Origin: Chroococcidiopsis sp. CCMEE 29
GTDB taxonomy: Bacteria; Cyanobacteriota; Cyanobacteriia; Cyanobacteriales; Chroococcidiopsidaceae
DNA: 64,000 nt
NCBI RefSeq assembly: GCF_023558375.1
Contig: NZ_CP083761.1
Coordinates: 1,787,001-1,851,000 of the forward strand
Direction: 5' to 3'
The position numbers and the translations under genes were made by a program. Of this stretch, positions 36,508 through 46,343 are shown in pieces. Below the pieces are notes generated by a model, which was given only the letters and a program-made list of their open reading frames with translations, made no database searches and had not been told where the DNA came from. Numbering within the stretch: the first letter of the stretch is position 1; every line of letters begins with the position of its first letter.

Positions 36508-37191
36508 CGGAGCGATCGCTTGAGGAAGTATAGCTGTCGCCACCCAGATTAGGACGCAGCCTGCTTGAGAACGGAGTTGGGTGGCATTGCAGAAAGAGGG
36601 TAGAGCAAACTAAGACGTTTTGCGTTAATCAAGTTCATCTACTTATCAAGATAGGAAATTTCATTCTGCACCACCGTAAATTCACGGAAGTAACTTAAGG
36701 AAAACAGCCGATTGTTTCAAAGTTTTCAGTAAATTTTCGGGCGAAATAGAAGATAGATGACGCTAAGCTTCACTCTTAATTCATGGAACTTGTCTATTTA
36801 CTTCTCAGCCCATATGTAGTTTATCACTGTATTCCCAGCTACAAAGTTCAAAAGTATTTACCTTCAAAACGTGGAGTACAAATTATGAAACTACTAATCA
36901 TTTAGTCCGATCAAGCTCAGTCTATAGGCATTAAAGCTCTCAACCTTTTTCTCTTAACTAAAAGCCTTGGTTTTAAGTAGTACTAGTTTGTAAACTTTAT
37001 TAGTGATAGGCTTTACATCGGCTTTTGTTTACAAAATTGTTGCCTCTCAAATTTACAGTGTAAATCCACAGAGATGAACAGCTTAGAAATTTAAAACTAG
37101 GCTACTTCCCAGTAAAATTTTGCTTCCTTATTGCACAACTGGATAGATCTGGCTTATTACTATTGTCCACTTACGATTACACAAGTCCTTT
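36508..37191. promoter_or_regulatory. 684-bp region upstream of the exopolysaccharide cluster
   Basis: No convincing gene. It is A/T-rich, particularly from 36700 on, and probably holds the promoter and a long leader for the cluster that starts at 37192. I saw no clear terminator, riboswitch or tRNA. Confidence 0.45.
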
Positions 37192-39390
37192 ATGGAATCT
37201 AATGAATCTATAAATCTAGATTTTCAGAAATTCTGGTTAGGCCTAAAACGACGTTGGTTACCTGGTGTGGGTGTGTTTAGCTGTGTCGTTGGACTTGCAA
37301 CTGGAGTTGCCTTCTTGCTGAAGCCAGTTTATGAAGCGGAAGGAAAGCTTTTAGTCAAGAAAATTAACCAGACTTCTGCCGTAACAGGGCTAGGAGCAGA
37401 AATAGGAGAATTGAACCGTGTAGATCAACAAAGTAACCCTTTGAAGACAGAAATAGAAGTAATTCGTTCCCTACCCTTGTTACAAAGAACCATAGATGCA
37501 CTCAATCTTAGAGATCAAGAGGGTATTCCGCTCGAACCTGAAACACTTGTAAAAAAGCTCAAGCTGAAAAATATTGCGGTAACGGATGTTGTGCAGCTTT
37601 CTTATAAAAGCACTGATCCCCAGGAAGCTGCCGCAGTAGTCAATAAGCTGATGAACCTTTACATAGAAAATAATGTGTTCACTAATCGGGCAGCAGCAGT
37701 TGCGGCGGCTGAGTTTATTACTAAGCAGCTCCCCGAGACAAATGCTACAGTTCATCAAGCAGAATTAGCGCTGCGCCAATTCAAAGAACAAAACCAAGTT
37801 GTCGCCCTAGATGAGGAAGCCAAATCAGCAGTAGAGGTGATTAAGAACCTGGAAAGCCAAATGACTGATACTCAGGCTCAACTTGTCGATGCAAATGCTA
37901 AATCTGCAATGCTTCAGAACAAAATAGGGATGAATTCACAGGAGGGCATTGCTATAAATTCCCTCAACCAATCCCCTGGAGTGCAGAAGGTACTCGAAGA
38001 ATTGCAACAGGTAGAAGGCGAATTGGCAGTTCAGGAGACCCGCTTTGTTGAAACACACCCCACAATAGAAGAGCTAAGGAATAAGAGAGAGGCTCTAAAG
38101 GCTTTATTACAAGAGCGAATAGAAGAGTCTACTGGAAATCAGGAGCAAGTATCTAATAGCAACTTGCAGATGGGCGAGCTGAAACAAAAATTGACCGAAG
38201 ATTTTGTCAAATCAGAGGTGGAACGTTTAGCTCTGACCAGTAGGCTAGCTTATTTATCTAATGCCCATTCTGGCTATAAACAAAGAGTTAATGTCCTACC
38301 CAAATTGGAACAGCAGCAGCGGGAGCTAGAGCGGCAACTAGAAGCGGCTCAATCAACGTATCAAACTCTGTTGAAAAAGCTGCAAGAAGTACGGGTGGCG
38401 GAAAACCAAAATATGGGCAACGCCACTATTATTGAGCCTTCTGTAGTTCCTGAAAAGGCATCAATTCGCAAACCAGCCATCATCATAGTTTTAGGGGGTA
38501 TGGTAGGCATCCTGCTTGGTGGAGCCACTGCGATCATTTTAGAAGTCAGAGACAGATCCATCAAAACCCTGAAAGAGGCGAGAGAAGTGTTTGGCTATAC
38601 CTTCCTAGGAGCGATTCCTTCCTGGAGAAAGAAAGCTAACTTTCGCGGTAAGGAAACAGAATGGACGGTTCCAGAACTACCTGTCAGAGACACCCCTCGT
38701 TTACCAATCAGTGAAGCCTATCGGATGCTTCAGGCTAATTTGAAGTTTCTTAGTTCAGATAAAGCGCTGCAAGTCATTGTTGTCACGAGTTCCGTTCCCA
38801 AAGAGGGTAAGTCCACAGTCTCTGCCAATTTAGCCGCATCCATGGCTCAACTGGGGCATCAGGTCTTGCTAGTGGATGCAGATATGCGCCGTCCCTCTCA
38901 GCATCACATCTGGGAATTGACGAATGCAGAAGGCCTTAGTGATGTCATTGTTGGTCAAGCTGAATTTAAGGCAGCTGTGTCACAAGTAATGCCCAAGCTT
39001 GATGTTCTAACTGCTGGGGTAATTCCTCCCAATCCAATGGCTCTGCTCGACTCCAAGCGGATGACTGGGTTGATTGAGAATTTTGCTGAAACCTATGATT
39101 TTGTCATCATTGATACGCCACCACTTCTAGCGGCAGCAGACGCTCTTACCTTAGGGAAAATGACCGATGGCGTGTTGTTAGTTGCACGACCTGGGATAGC
39201 CGATTATCCCAGTGCCGCTGTTGCTAACGATTTATTAGTGCGATCAGGTCAGAATGTTCTAGGTTTAGTGGCCAATGGCGTCATTGTAGAAAACGAATCG
39301 GACAGCTACTTCTATTACGTCAAGGAATACTACGTCGAGGATGATTCGACAATTCGTAAACCGTCTAAGGTTAACCACAAAGCAGTGTAG
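37192..39390 (+). CDS. Polysaccharide co-polymerase / BY-kinase (Wzc-like)
   Basis: 732 residues. An N-terminal Wzz domain has a membrane helix near residues 25-48 (VGVFSCVVGLATGVAFLLKP). A long coiled coil (about 180-410) is followed by a second helix near 428-452 (AIIIVLGGMVGILLGGATAI). The C-terminal tyrosine kinase has Walker A SSVPKEGKSTVSANLAAS near residue 535, Walker A' VLLVDADMRRP and Walker B VIIDTPPLLAAAD. The tail SYFYYVKEYYVED gives five tyrosines for autophosphorylation. It controls chain length and export of exopolysaccharide in a Wzx/Wzy system and is the first gene of the cluster. Confidence 0.93.
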   Translation: MESNESINLDFQKFWLGLKRRWLPGVGVFSCVVGLATGVAFLLKPVYEAEGKLLVKKINQTSAVTGLGAEIGELNRVDQQSNPLKTEIEVIRSLPLLQRTIDALNLRDQEGIPLEPETLVKKLKLKNIAVTDVVQLSYKSTDPQEAAAVVNKLMNLYIENNVFTNRAAAVAAAEFITKQLPETNATVHQAELALRQFKEQNQVVALDEEAKSAVEVIKNLESQMTDTQAQLVDANAKSAMLQNKIGMNSQEGIAINSLNQSPGVQKVLEELQQVEGELAVQETRFVETHPTIEELRNKREALKALLQERIEESTGNQEQVSNSNLQMGELKQKLTEDFVKSEVERLALTSRLAYLSNAHSGYKQRVNVLPKLEQQQRELERQLEAAQSTYQTLLKKLQEVRVAENQNMGNATIIEPSVVPEKASIRKPAIIIVLGGMVGILLGGATAIILEVRDRSIKTLKEAREVFGYTFLGAIPSWRKKANFRGKETEWTVPELPVRDTPRLPISEAYRMLQANLKFLSSDKALQVIVVTSSVPKEGKSTVSANLAASMAQLGHQVLLVDADMRRPSQHHIWELTNAEGLSDVIVGQAEFKAAVSQVMPKLDVLTAGVIPPNPMALLDSKRMTGLIENFAETYDFVIIDTPPLLAAADALTLGKMTDGVLLVARPGIADYPSAAVANDLLVRSGQNVLGLVANGVIVENESDSYFYYVKEYYVEDDSTIRKPSKVNHKAV

Positions 39391-39441
39391 CAGGAGCTAG
39401 CACTCGCTTTAAGACTGCTGGCTCTACAGCTTTTTATAAAG

Positions 39442-40734
39442 ATGAATTTAGGCAAGTTAAAACCTTGGATTGTCAGCTTAAGTAAGAATTCTTTGGCAAA
39501 GAATACCTTGTGGATGTTGCTTGCCCAAGGAATGCGTTTGGTTTTGCAAGCTGCCTATTTTGTGATTATTGCCCGTGCCCTGGGGGCAGAACAGTATGGA
39601 GCCTTTGTTAGTGCAACAGCACTAGTGGCAATTCTAGCTCCTTTTGCCAGTTTGGGAGGCGGGAATCTTCTGATTAAGAATGTGTCTAGAAATAGAGGTT
39701 TGTTTAGTGAATACTGGGGAAATGCTCTATTCATGATTTTTGTTTCTGGTCTGGTATTAATTATTTTGGTGCTATGTGTTGCACCCTTTTTTCTACCTAA
39801 AACAATTCCTATATTACTGATATTATTAGTTTCTATAACTGACTTAATTTTTACCAGACTTTTAGACACGGCTGGTCAAGCTTTTCAGGCTGTTTTTTGG
39901 CTTAGTAAGACAGCTCAACTCAATATTTTGCCGCAAGTAACAAGGTTAATCGCTGCTTTGGCTTTGGTTAACTTATTTCCAAATCCAGGGGCACTTGAGT
40001 GGTCTTCTTTATATTTGATTAGTACAGCAATCTCGGCGGTTTTGGGAGTTCTACTCGTCCATTGCTTACTAGGGTCTCCAAAATTGGCGATATCACGGAT
40101 TAAACCAGAGATTACTGAAGGATTTTACTTCTCAGTTAGCTTGTCTGCCCAAACTATATATAACGATATAGATAAAACAATGCTGGCGGGACTGTCTTCA
40201 TTAGAAGCTACGGGTATATATGCAGCTGCTTACCGTTTGATTGATGTCGCCTTTGTACCTGTAAAATCGCTTTTAGCCGCTGCCTATACCAAGTTCTTTC
40301 AACGTGGCTCTGCTGGCATCGGTGGGACTATAGATTTTTCTAAGCGTCTATCTCCGATTGCAGGCATCTATGGGCTTACCGCTGGAATCGGTTTATTTTT
40401 CTTAGCCCCAGTAATACCAAACTTGTTAGGCGATGAGTATGCAGGGGCAGTAGAAGCTTTACGTTGGTTAGCACCATTACCCTTGCTTAAAGCTATGCAC
40501 TATTTTGCTGCTGACACGCTTACTGGTGCAGGGTTTCAGGGGGTGCGAAGTGCAGTGCAAGTGATTGTAGCTGTGTTCAATACCTTGATTAACCTTTGGC
40601 TGATTCCTTTGTACTCATGGAGGGGAGCCGCATGGTCTAGTTTGGCTTCAGATACTTTTCTAATGCTATGCCTGTGGACGATGGTGGCTTTCCTCTACCG
40701 CCAACAGGCTCAAAGGCTTAAGGAGAATCAATAA
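39442..40734 (+). CDS. Oligosaccharide flippase (Wzx-like, MOP superfamily)
   Basis: 430 residues and about 12 hydrophobic helices. The N-terminus NTLWMLLAQGMRLVLQAAYF, then ARALGAEQYGAF, is typical of polysaccharide flippases. It would turn lipid-linked repeat units to the periplasmic side. Its TAA overlaps the ATG of the next gene (TAATG), indicating coupled translation. Confidence 0.9.
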   Translation: MNLGKLKPWIVSLSKNSLAKNTLWMLLAQGMRLVLQAAYFVIIARALGAEQYGAFVSATALVAILAPFASLGGGNLLIKNVSRNRGLFSEYWGNALFMIFVSGLVLIILVLCVAPFFLPKTIPILLILLVSITDLIFTRLLDTAGQAFQAVFWLSKTAQLNILPQVTRLIAALALVNLFPNPGALEWSSLYLISTAISAVLGVLLVHCLLGSPKLAISRIKPEITEGFYFSVSLSAQTIYNDIDKTMLAGLSSLEATGIYAAAYRLIDVAFVPVKSLLAAAYTKFFQRGSAGIGGTIDFSKRLSPIAGIYGLTAGIGLFFLAPVIPNLLGDEYAGAVEALRWLAPLPLLKAMHYFAADTLTGAGFQGVRSAVQVIVAVFNTLINLWLIPLYSWRGAAWSSLASDTFLMLCLWTMVAFLYRQQAQRLKENQ

Positions 40735-41882
40735 TGCAAGTTATTACCCCTATGGTTGGAGAGCTAGAAGACCTTAGGTTGTTACATGAGAAACTTCCAG
40801 AAGTTTCAACGGATAAGCTGCTACTGAGCATTATCGTCAACAACTACAACTACAGTCAGTTTCTGCGCGAGGCAATTGACAGTGCATTGAACCAGACTTA
40901 CCTCAACATCGAGGTGATTGTGGTGGATGATGGTTCCACCGATAACTCCCGGGAGATTATTGCAGGTTACGAGAACCGGATTATCCCAGTGCTGAAGGAG
41001 AATGGTGGGCAGGCATCGGCATTCAATGCAGGATTTGCAGTGAGTCGTGGGAAAATTGTCATCTTCTTGGATGCTGATGATTATTTGTTTCCTCACACGG
41101 CTGAGCAAGTAGTTGCAGTCTGGAATCCGGGTGTTGCTAAAGTGCAGTATCGCTTGCAGGTGATTGATGCCCTGAGGACTCCATTGGGATTCCAGCCACC
41201 ATGCGATCGACCTTTGGAAAGTGGAGAGGTATGGCGTATTTTACTCAAGAAGGGACGTTATGGATCTCCAGTTACTAGTGGTAATGGTTTCAGTAGGGCA
41301 GTGCTAGCTCAAATCCTCCCAGTACCAGAGACCGAGTTTCGGATCTCCGCTGATGGCTATTTGGCAACTCTAGTGCCGTTTTACGGGCAGGTAGTATCTA
41401 TAGAACAAGCCCTTGGAGCCTACCGGCTTCATGGGAGTAATTTATGGGCTGTAACTAACGGACTCGAGGTTGAGAAGCTTCGTAAGTCAGTGCTGCACGA
41501 CTTGCAGAAGTATGAACTTATTAGGTGTAAGGCTAGCGAGTTAGAATACACGGTGCCAAAGGATTTAAGCCTGAGAGATGAGCTTCATTTGAGGAATCGG
41601 ATAGCTTCTCTACGGCTGAATCCTCAAAATCATCCAGTAGCCTCTGATTCTTCCCTTGGCTTAGTTCATAAGGGAGTATTGGCTATTTGGCAATATTCAG
41701 ATCTGCAATGGAAAAAGCGGCTGCTTTTAAGTATTTGGTTTATTTGGGTTGGGCTAATGCCCTTGCGGATGGTAAGACCAGCCATTAATTGGCTGTTAAT
41801 CCCAGAATCCCGTCCTAAAAGCTTCGATTGGATGTTTGACCTATTCAGAAAAACTTTTGCGATTCGGAAACTTTCCTCCTGA
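40734..41882 (+). CDS. Family 2 glycosyltransferase
   Basis: 382 residues. The GT-A fold start LLSIIVNNYNYSQFLREAID, then EVIVVDDGSTDNS, and the metal-binding IFLDADDYLFP are diagnostic of GT2. The C-terminal part may associate with the membrane (LLLSIWFIWVGLMPLRMV). It adds a sugar to the lipid-linked repeat unit; donor and linkage cannot be read from sequence. Confidence 0.9.
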   Translation: MQVITPMVGELEDLRLLHEKLPEVSTDKLLLSIIVNNYNYSQFLREAIDSALNQTYLNIEVIVVDDGSTDNSREIIAGYENRIIPVLKENGGQASAFNAGFAVSRGKIVIFLDADDYLFPHTAEQVVAVWNPGVAKVQYRLQVIDALRTPLGFQPPCDRPLESGEVWRILLKKGRYGSPVTSGNGFSRAVLAQILPVPETEFRISADGYLATLVPFYGQVVSIEQALGAYRLHGSNLWAVTNGLEVEKLRKSVLHDLQKYELIRCKASELEYTVPKDLSLRDELHLRNRIASLRLNPQNHPVASDSSLGLVHKGVLAIWQYSDLQWKKRLLLSIWFIWVGLMPLRMVRPAINWLLIPESRPKSFDWMFDLFRKTFAIRKLSS

Positions 41883-41914
41883 TAGAAACATGAGAATTTG
41901 GAAGTGCTAAAGCT

Positions 41915-43213
41915 GTGTTCTTACTAAAGCTGGTCGAAAAAGGATTTGTAGTTTTTTCACTTGTGTTTTTTACAGGTGCGATCACAACCCTTATGAATGG
42001 AGGAGCATTCCCTAATGCAGACCAGAGTAACCCAATCAATAAAGCTCTTTCTTTTAAAATCTTGCTAGTTGTCATGCTGCTCATTGTTGTCTGGCACAAG
42101 AAAGTTATTCCTGTTGTTAGCCGGGAAAATTTCTTATGGGTTTTGGTGGGAATTGCTGTGGCTTCAATATTCTGGTCAGATGTGCCAACTGTTACGCTAC
42201 CAAAAATTATCAATTTGATCAGAACAACCGCTTTTGGAGTGTACTTCGCTGCACGCTTCAACTTGAACGAGCAGTTACGGCTATTGGCTTGGGCTTTAGG
42301 TATAGGGGCGTTGCTTAGTCTAGTTTTCGCCCTGGCGCTGCCAAGCTACGGAGTTATGGGTATGGGCAGCATTATTACTACAGAGACTATTGCTCATGCG
42401 GGAGCTTGGCAGGGTATATACGGACACAAAAACGTTCTGGGCCGCATTATGGTTTTGAGTGCGGTGGTCTTTTTACTCGTTGCCAATAATAGTCGCAGAT
42501 ATCGTTGGGTGGCATGGGCTGGCTTTGGTCTTTCAGTCATTCTTATTTTGCTGTCAACTTCAAAAACAGCTCTGATTATCTTGCTGACTATTATCGCCCT
42601 CTTGCCTTTCTACAGAGCTTTGCGGTGGAATTACACCTTGGCTGTACCCTTTTTAATCACCGTGGTATTGGTGGGTGGAGCTGTAGCCGTGTTGTTGGCA
42701 AGTAATGCAGAAGGCATTTTGGGAGTTTTCGGACGGGATCTGTCTCTCACTGGTCGTACAGATCTTTGGGCTATTGTACTCGACAAAATCTCAGAACGTC
42801 CTTGGCTAGGTTATGGGTATGGTGGGTTCTGGCGGGGTTGGAATGGTGAGTCTGCAGATGTCTGGAGTGTAGTCAGGTGGGAAGCTCCGCATTCTCAAAA
42901 TGGTTTTTTAGATCTATGGCTCGACTTAGGTTTGTTAGGATTAACGACTTTTGCGCTTAGCTTTATAGCACTCTGCCTACGAGCAGTTAGCTGGTTACGC
43001 CAAACCAAGACTGCTGAGGGTCTTTGGCCGCTTGCCTACTTGACGTTTTTATTACTGGCAAACATCACTGAGAGCTCACTATTAAGACAAAACTTTCTTT
43101 GGCTCTTGTATATAGCAGTAACTCTCTCAATGCACAACAAAAGTGACAATTTAGCGGAATCTAACCCATTCTGGCAGCAAAAAGTGAAGCAAGGAATACG
43201 AGGTGGGACATAA
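41915..43213 (+). CDS. O-antigen ligase/polymerase family protein (Wzy-like)
   Basis: 432 residues with about 11-12 helices and a GTG start preceded by GGAAG. The family pattern includes GIYGHKNVLGRIMVLSAVVF and LLSTSKTALIILL, then LTGRTDLWAIVLDKISERPW and a large loop with HSQNGFLDLWLDLGLLGL. WaaL/Wzy proteins of this type polymerise or ligate glycans. In this setting polymerisation of exopolysaccharide is likely. TAATG overlap with the next gene. Confidence 0.88.
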   Translation: MFLLKLVEKGFVVFSLVFFTGAITTLMNGGAFPNADQSNPINKALSFKILLVVMLLIVVWHKKVIPVVSRENFLWVLVGIAVASIFWSDVPTVTLPKIINLIRTTAFGVYFAARFNLNEQLRLLAWALGIGALLSLVFALALPSYGVMGMGSIITTETIAHAGAWQGIYGHKNVLGRIMVLSAVVFLLVANNSRRYRWVAWAGFGLSVILILLSTSKTALIILLTIIALLPFYRALRWNYTLAVPFLITVVLVGGAVAVLLASNAEGILGVFGRDLSLTGRTDLWAIVLDKISERPWLGYGYGGFWRGWNGESADVWSVVRWEAPHSQNGFLDLWLDLGLLGLTTFALSFIALCLRAVSWLRQTKTAEGLWPLAYLTFLLLANITESSLLRQNFLWLLYIAVTLSMHNKSDNLAESNPFWQQKVKQGIRGGT

Positions 43214-44268
43214 TGCGCGTTCTTGCCCAACCAGCTTTTAAAGATCGCAATGATAACCCCTACACCTGGCTACTTTACAGCCATATGGCAAGTTTGGGAG
43301 TTGATGTAGATGAGTTTTCCCCTCGACGATTGCTACAGAACAACTACCTGATTTGGCATCGGCACTGGCCAGAAAGGAATCTAAACGATACTAACGTCCT
43401 CAGAGCGATCGCTAAAACTCAAGCTTTACTACTGCTGATGAAACGTGTTCGCTTGCAAAGAGTGAAGATTGTGTGGTCAGTACACAACCTTACGGCTCAT
43501 GAGCGACTTTATCCCCATCTGGAAGCTTGGTTCTGGAAGGCCTTCATTCGCCAACTAGATGGTTATATTAGCTTGAGTAAATCTAGTATGGCAGCCGCCC
43601 AACAGCGATTTCCTGAGTTGAGAAATCTGCCTGGATTTGTAATTCCTCATGGTCACTATCGAGCTGAATATCCGGCTGACATCAGTCCTCAGACAGCCCG
43701 TGCTTTACTGGGAATTCCTCCTGCTGCTAAGGTGTTGCTTTTCTTCGGCAAGATTAGGCCCTATAAGAATGCACCTGAGCTGATTAAAGCTTTCCGACAG
43801 TTTCCAGACCCAAATACCAGGCTCTACGTTGTGGGTAGTCCCGAATTTCCTACCTTGGCAGAAGCGATAGAAAAAGAAGCGGCATTAGATCGTCGGGTGC
43901 AAATTTACTTGGATTTTATCCCCAAAGACAAAGCGCAGATTTACTTTCATGCTGCCGACATGGTGATCTTGCCATACAGCGAGATTTTGAACTCTGGTAG
44001 TGCCTTGTTAGCACTTTCTTTCAATCGACCCATCTTAGTGCCTTTACGTGGGTCACTTGCTGAACTCCAATCCCAGGTAGGTGAAGAGTGGGTGCGTACG
44101 TATGCAGGAGAGATTACTTCCTTGCAGATTGAAGCAGCCTTGAAGTGGGCATTGAACACGCCACGTCCAGCACAAGCTCCACTTGGGGCTTTTGACTGGA
44201 AAGAATTAGCGCATAGAACGATTGATGCCTACCACGCTATTGCCACCAGAAAAGAGAACAGATTGTGA
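43213..44268 (+). CDS. GT4-like glycosyltransferase
   Basis: 351 residues. The GT-B fold is suggested by KVLLFFGKIRPYKNAPELIK (the start of the nucleotide-sugar domain) and ADMVILPYSEILNSGSALLA, with a conserved Glu in the EILNSG position. The N-terminal acceptor domain includes IVWSVHNLTAHERLYP and GYISLSKSSM. The exact sugar is unknown. It overlaps the next gene by four bases. Confidence 0.85.
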   Translation: MRVLAQPAFKDRNDNPYTWLLYSHMASLGVDVDEFSPRRLLQNNYLIWHRHWPERNLNDTNVLRAIAKTQALLLLMKRVRLQRVKIVWSVHNLTAHERLYPHLEAWFWKAFIRQLDGYISLSKSSMAAAQQRFPELRNLPGFVIPHGHYRAEYPADISPQTARALLGIPPAAKVLLFFGKIRPYKNAPELIKAFRQFPDPNTRLYVVGSPEFPTLAEAIEKEAALDRRVQIYLDFIPKDKAQIYFHAADMVILPYSEILNSGSALLALSFNRPILVPLRGSLAELQSQVGEEWVRTYAGEITSLQIEAALKWALNTPRPAQAPLGAFDWKELAHRTIDAYHAIATRKENRL

Positions 44269-45467
44269 ATACAACTCTAAAGTACAGAATTGGTTATTTA
44301 TCCGCTGCCCCTAGAATTTCTACCCATCCTCACGCCGAAATCAGCGGTCCTCGCACTCATATTCTTGGGTTTATCAGTGCTTGCAAAACTCTTGGGTTTG
44401 AGGTCAAGACCTTTATCGTAGGCGATCGCGTGCCCCGAACATGGGTGACAAAAAAATCGGAACATGCAATGAGCGGCAGCTTCATCCGAGCCTTAGCATT
44501 AGACCTGTCGCGCTTGATTTTGGGGACTGTGAATGCGCGCCAGGCTTGGCGAGAACTAGGGGGCGGGCAGGTGGACTGGGTCTACGAGCGCTTTGCCTCC
44601 TTCCGCACCTTAGGCTGGACATTCAAACAGCACGGTATCCCGTGGATACTGGAAACCAATGCGCCTCTGTTTTATGAAGCGAAAACTGAGCGGAAAAGTA
44701 CGGTGCTGAGCGGACTAGCGCGATGGCTGGAAGTGCAGGCTTACCGGGAGTGTGATGCTTTGGTCTGTGTGACTGAAGCGCTTAAGGAACTGATAGTACG
44801 TGAGTCGGGTATCTCGCCTGAGAAAGTAGTGGTAGTGCCAAACGGGGTAGACAGTGAGATGCTCGATCCGCAGCGGCATAAACCCAAGCGTCTATTCAAC
44901 GGCTTTACGGTGGGGTTTGTAGGTCGCTTATATGCTTGGCAGGGGTTGAATCTCTTACTTGAAGCTTTGCGCGAACTGCGGGCGGAGGGGCTTGATGTAT
45001 CACTAGTAGTAGTAGGCGACGGTCTTATGCGTGCCGAGTGGGAAGAGCAAACTCAAAGTTTAGGTATTGCTTCTAATGTGACTTTTGTTGGTCAAGTGCC
45101 ATGGGAGGGGGTGCCGCACTACATCTCCGGATTTGATGTGGGCTACATCGGCCATATTCAAATGCAAGTGGGAAAGATGTACCACTCTCCCCTCAAGCTT
45201 TACGAATACATGGCAATGGCTAAGCCAGTCGTTGCCTCAGCGTTTGAGGACGCCCAACGAGTGCTACAGGAAGGAGAGACGGGATTTTTGTTTGAGCCAG
45301 GAAACAAGGAAGACCTGAAGCGTGCCCTTAAAAGTGCCTACCAAGCAAGGGAGCAATTACCAGCTATGGGTCAGCGAGCGCGCGATCTGATGGTGGCACA
45401 ACACAGCTGGTTGGCACGGGTAAGCACCATGGTTACAGCCATTGAGCAAATCCTGGGAGAGCATTAA
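44265..45467 (+). CDS. Family 4 glycosyltransferase
   Basis: 400 residues with a GTG start that overlaps the upstream stop (GTGA). GT-B/GT4 features: VVVPNGVDSEMLDPQRH, FTVGFVGRLYAWQGLNLLLE, VVVGDGLMRAEWEE, then SPLKLYEYMAMAKPVVAS, with the EX7E-like catalytic region. It probably adds a further sugar to the exopolysaccharide repeat unit. Confidence 0.9.
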   Translation: MNTTLKYRIGYLSAAPRISTHPHAEISGPRTHILGFISACKTLGFEVKTFIVGDRVPRTWVTKKSEHAMSGSFIRALALDLSRLILGTVNARQAWRELGGGQVDWVYERFASFRTLGWTFKQHGIPWILETNAPLFYEAKTERKSTVLSGLARWLEVQAYRECDALVCVTEALKELIVRESGISPEKVVVVPNGVDSEMLDPQRHKPKRLFNGFTVGFVGRLYAWQGLNLLLEALRELRAEGLDVSLVVVGDGLMRAEWEEQTQSLGIASNVTFVGQVPWEGVPHYISGFDVGYIGHIQMQVGKMYHSPLKLYEYMAMAKPVVASAFEDAQRVLQEGETGFLFEPGNKEDLKRALKSAYQAREQLPAMGQRARDLMVAQHSWLARVSTMVTAIEQILGEH

Positions 45468-45523
45468 TTACTCAAACGATACACCAGTCAATTATCAGCA
45501 AGTTCGTAGCTAATTTGGTAGCC

Positions 45524-46306
45524 ATGAAAAGTTTTGACGAAGTAAACATACTTGATACAAGATTCCACAAAGTAACAGTAGACCAGCTAATAGATTACAC
45601 AGTAGAAGCCGCACAACTTGAGAAAAAAACAATAGTAGGCAATGTAAATGTTCGGGCAATGAACTTCGCCTACGATCTCCAGTGGTATCGAGATTTTTTA
45701 AATAATGCAGATTTAGTATTTTGCGATGGATTCGGTGTCTTGTTAGGATCTAAGTTACTTGGCTACTCTGTTCAATCTGGGCATCGCATGACAGCCCCGG
45801 ATTTTATCGAGGATCTAGCATTAGCCTGTGAGAAACAAAATATTTCCTTATTTTTGTTAGCAGGTAGCCCAGGTGTGGTAGATAAGGCAATTACTAAATT
45901 ATTATCAATTGCACCTAGGTTACGGATACAGGGACATCATGGTTATTTCGAGAAATCTGGTGAGGAAAACGATTCTCTCATTCGAGAGATTAATAAATTT
46001 AAACCAGGGATTCTCTACGTAGGCTTTGGAATGCCAATGCAGGAACGTTGGATTTTAGACAACTTGAGTCAAATAGAAGCAAGAGTGTTTCTGCCCCTAG
46101 GTGCATGTCTAGATTTTTACACTTCTACCATGTACAGAGGTCCACGGTGGGTGACCGACTGTGGATTTGAATGGTTAACACGATTCTTTACTGAGCCCCA
46201 GCGCCTATGGAAACGTTATATTATCGGCAATCCATTATTTCTATATCGCATTTTTAGGCAGCGGATTGCAGAAGGGGCTATGACAAAGACACAACCTAAT
46301 CTTTAA
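45524..46306 (+). CDS. WecG/TagA/CpsF family glycosyltransferase
   Basis: About 260 residues from the ATG at 45524; TTG 45515 is an alternative. GT26 signatures: NVRAMNFAYDLQWYRDFLNN, DLVFCDGFGVLLGSKLLG, GHRMTAPDF, LFLLAGSPGVVDKA and ILYVGFGMPMQERW. Relatives transfer N-acetylmannosamine(-uronic acid) to lipid-linked GlcNAc, or act in teichoic acid and exopolysaccharide assembly. It is separated from the upstream GT gene by 56 bp. Confidence 0.9.
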   Translation: MKSFDEVNILDTRFHKVTVDQLIDYTVEAAQLEKKTIVGNVNVRAMNFAYDLQWYRDFLNNADLVFCDGFGVLLGSKLLGYSVQSGHRMTAPDFIEDLALACEKQNISLFLLAGSPGVVDKAITKLLSIAPRLRIQGHHGYFEKSGEENDSLIREINKFKPGILYVGFGMPMQERWILDNLSQIEARVFLPLGACLDFYTSTMYRGPRWVTDCGFEWLTRFFTEPQRLWKRYIIGNPLFLYRIFRQRIAEGAMTKTQPNL

Positions 46307-46343
46307 CAATGTCATCACCTAACCAAATAAGGAGATTGTCTCC

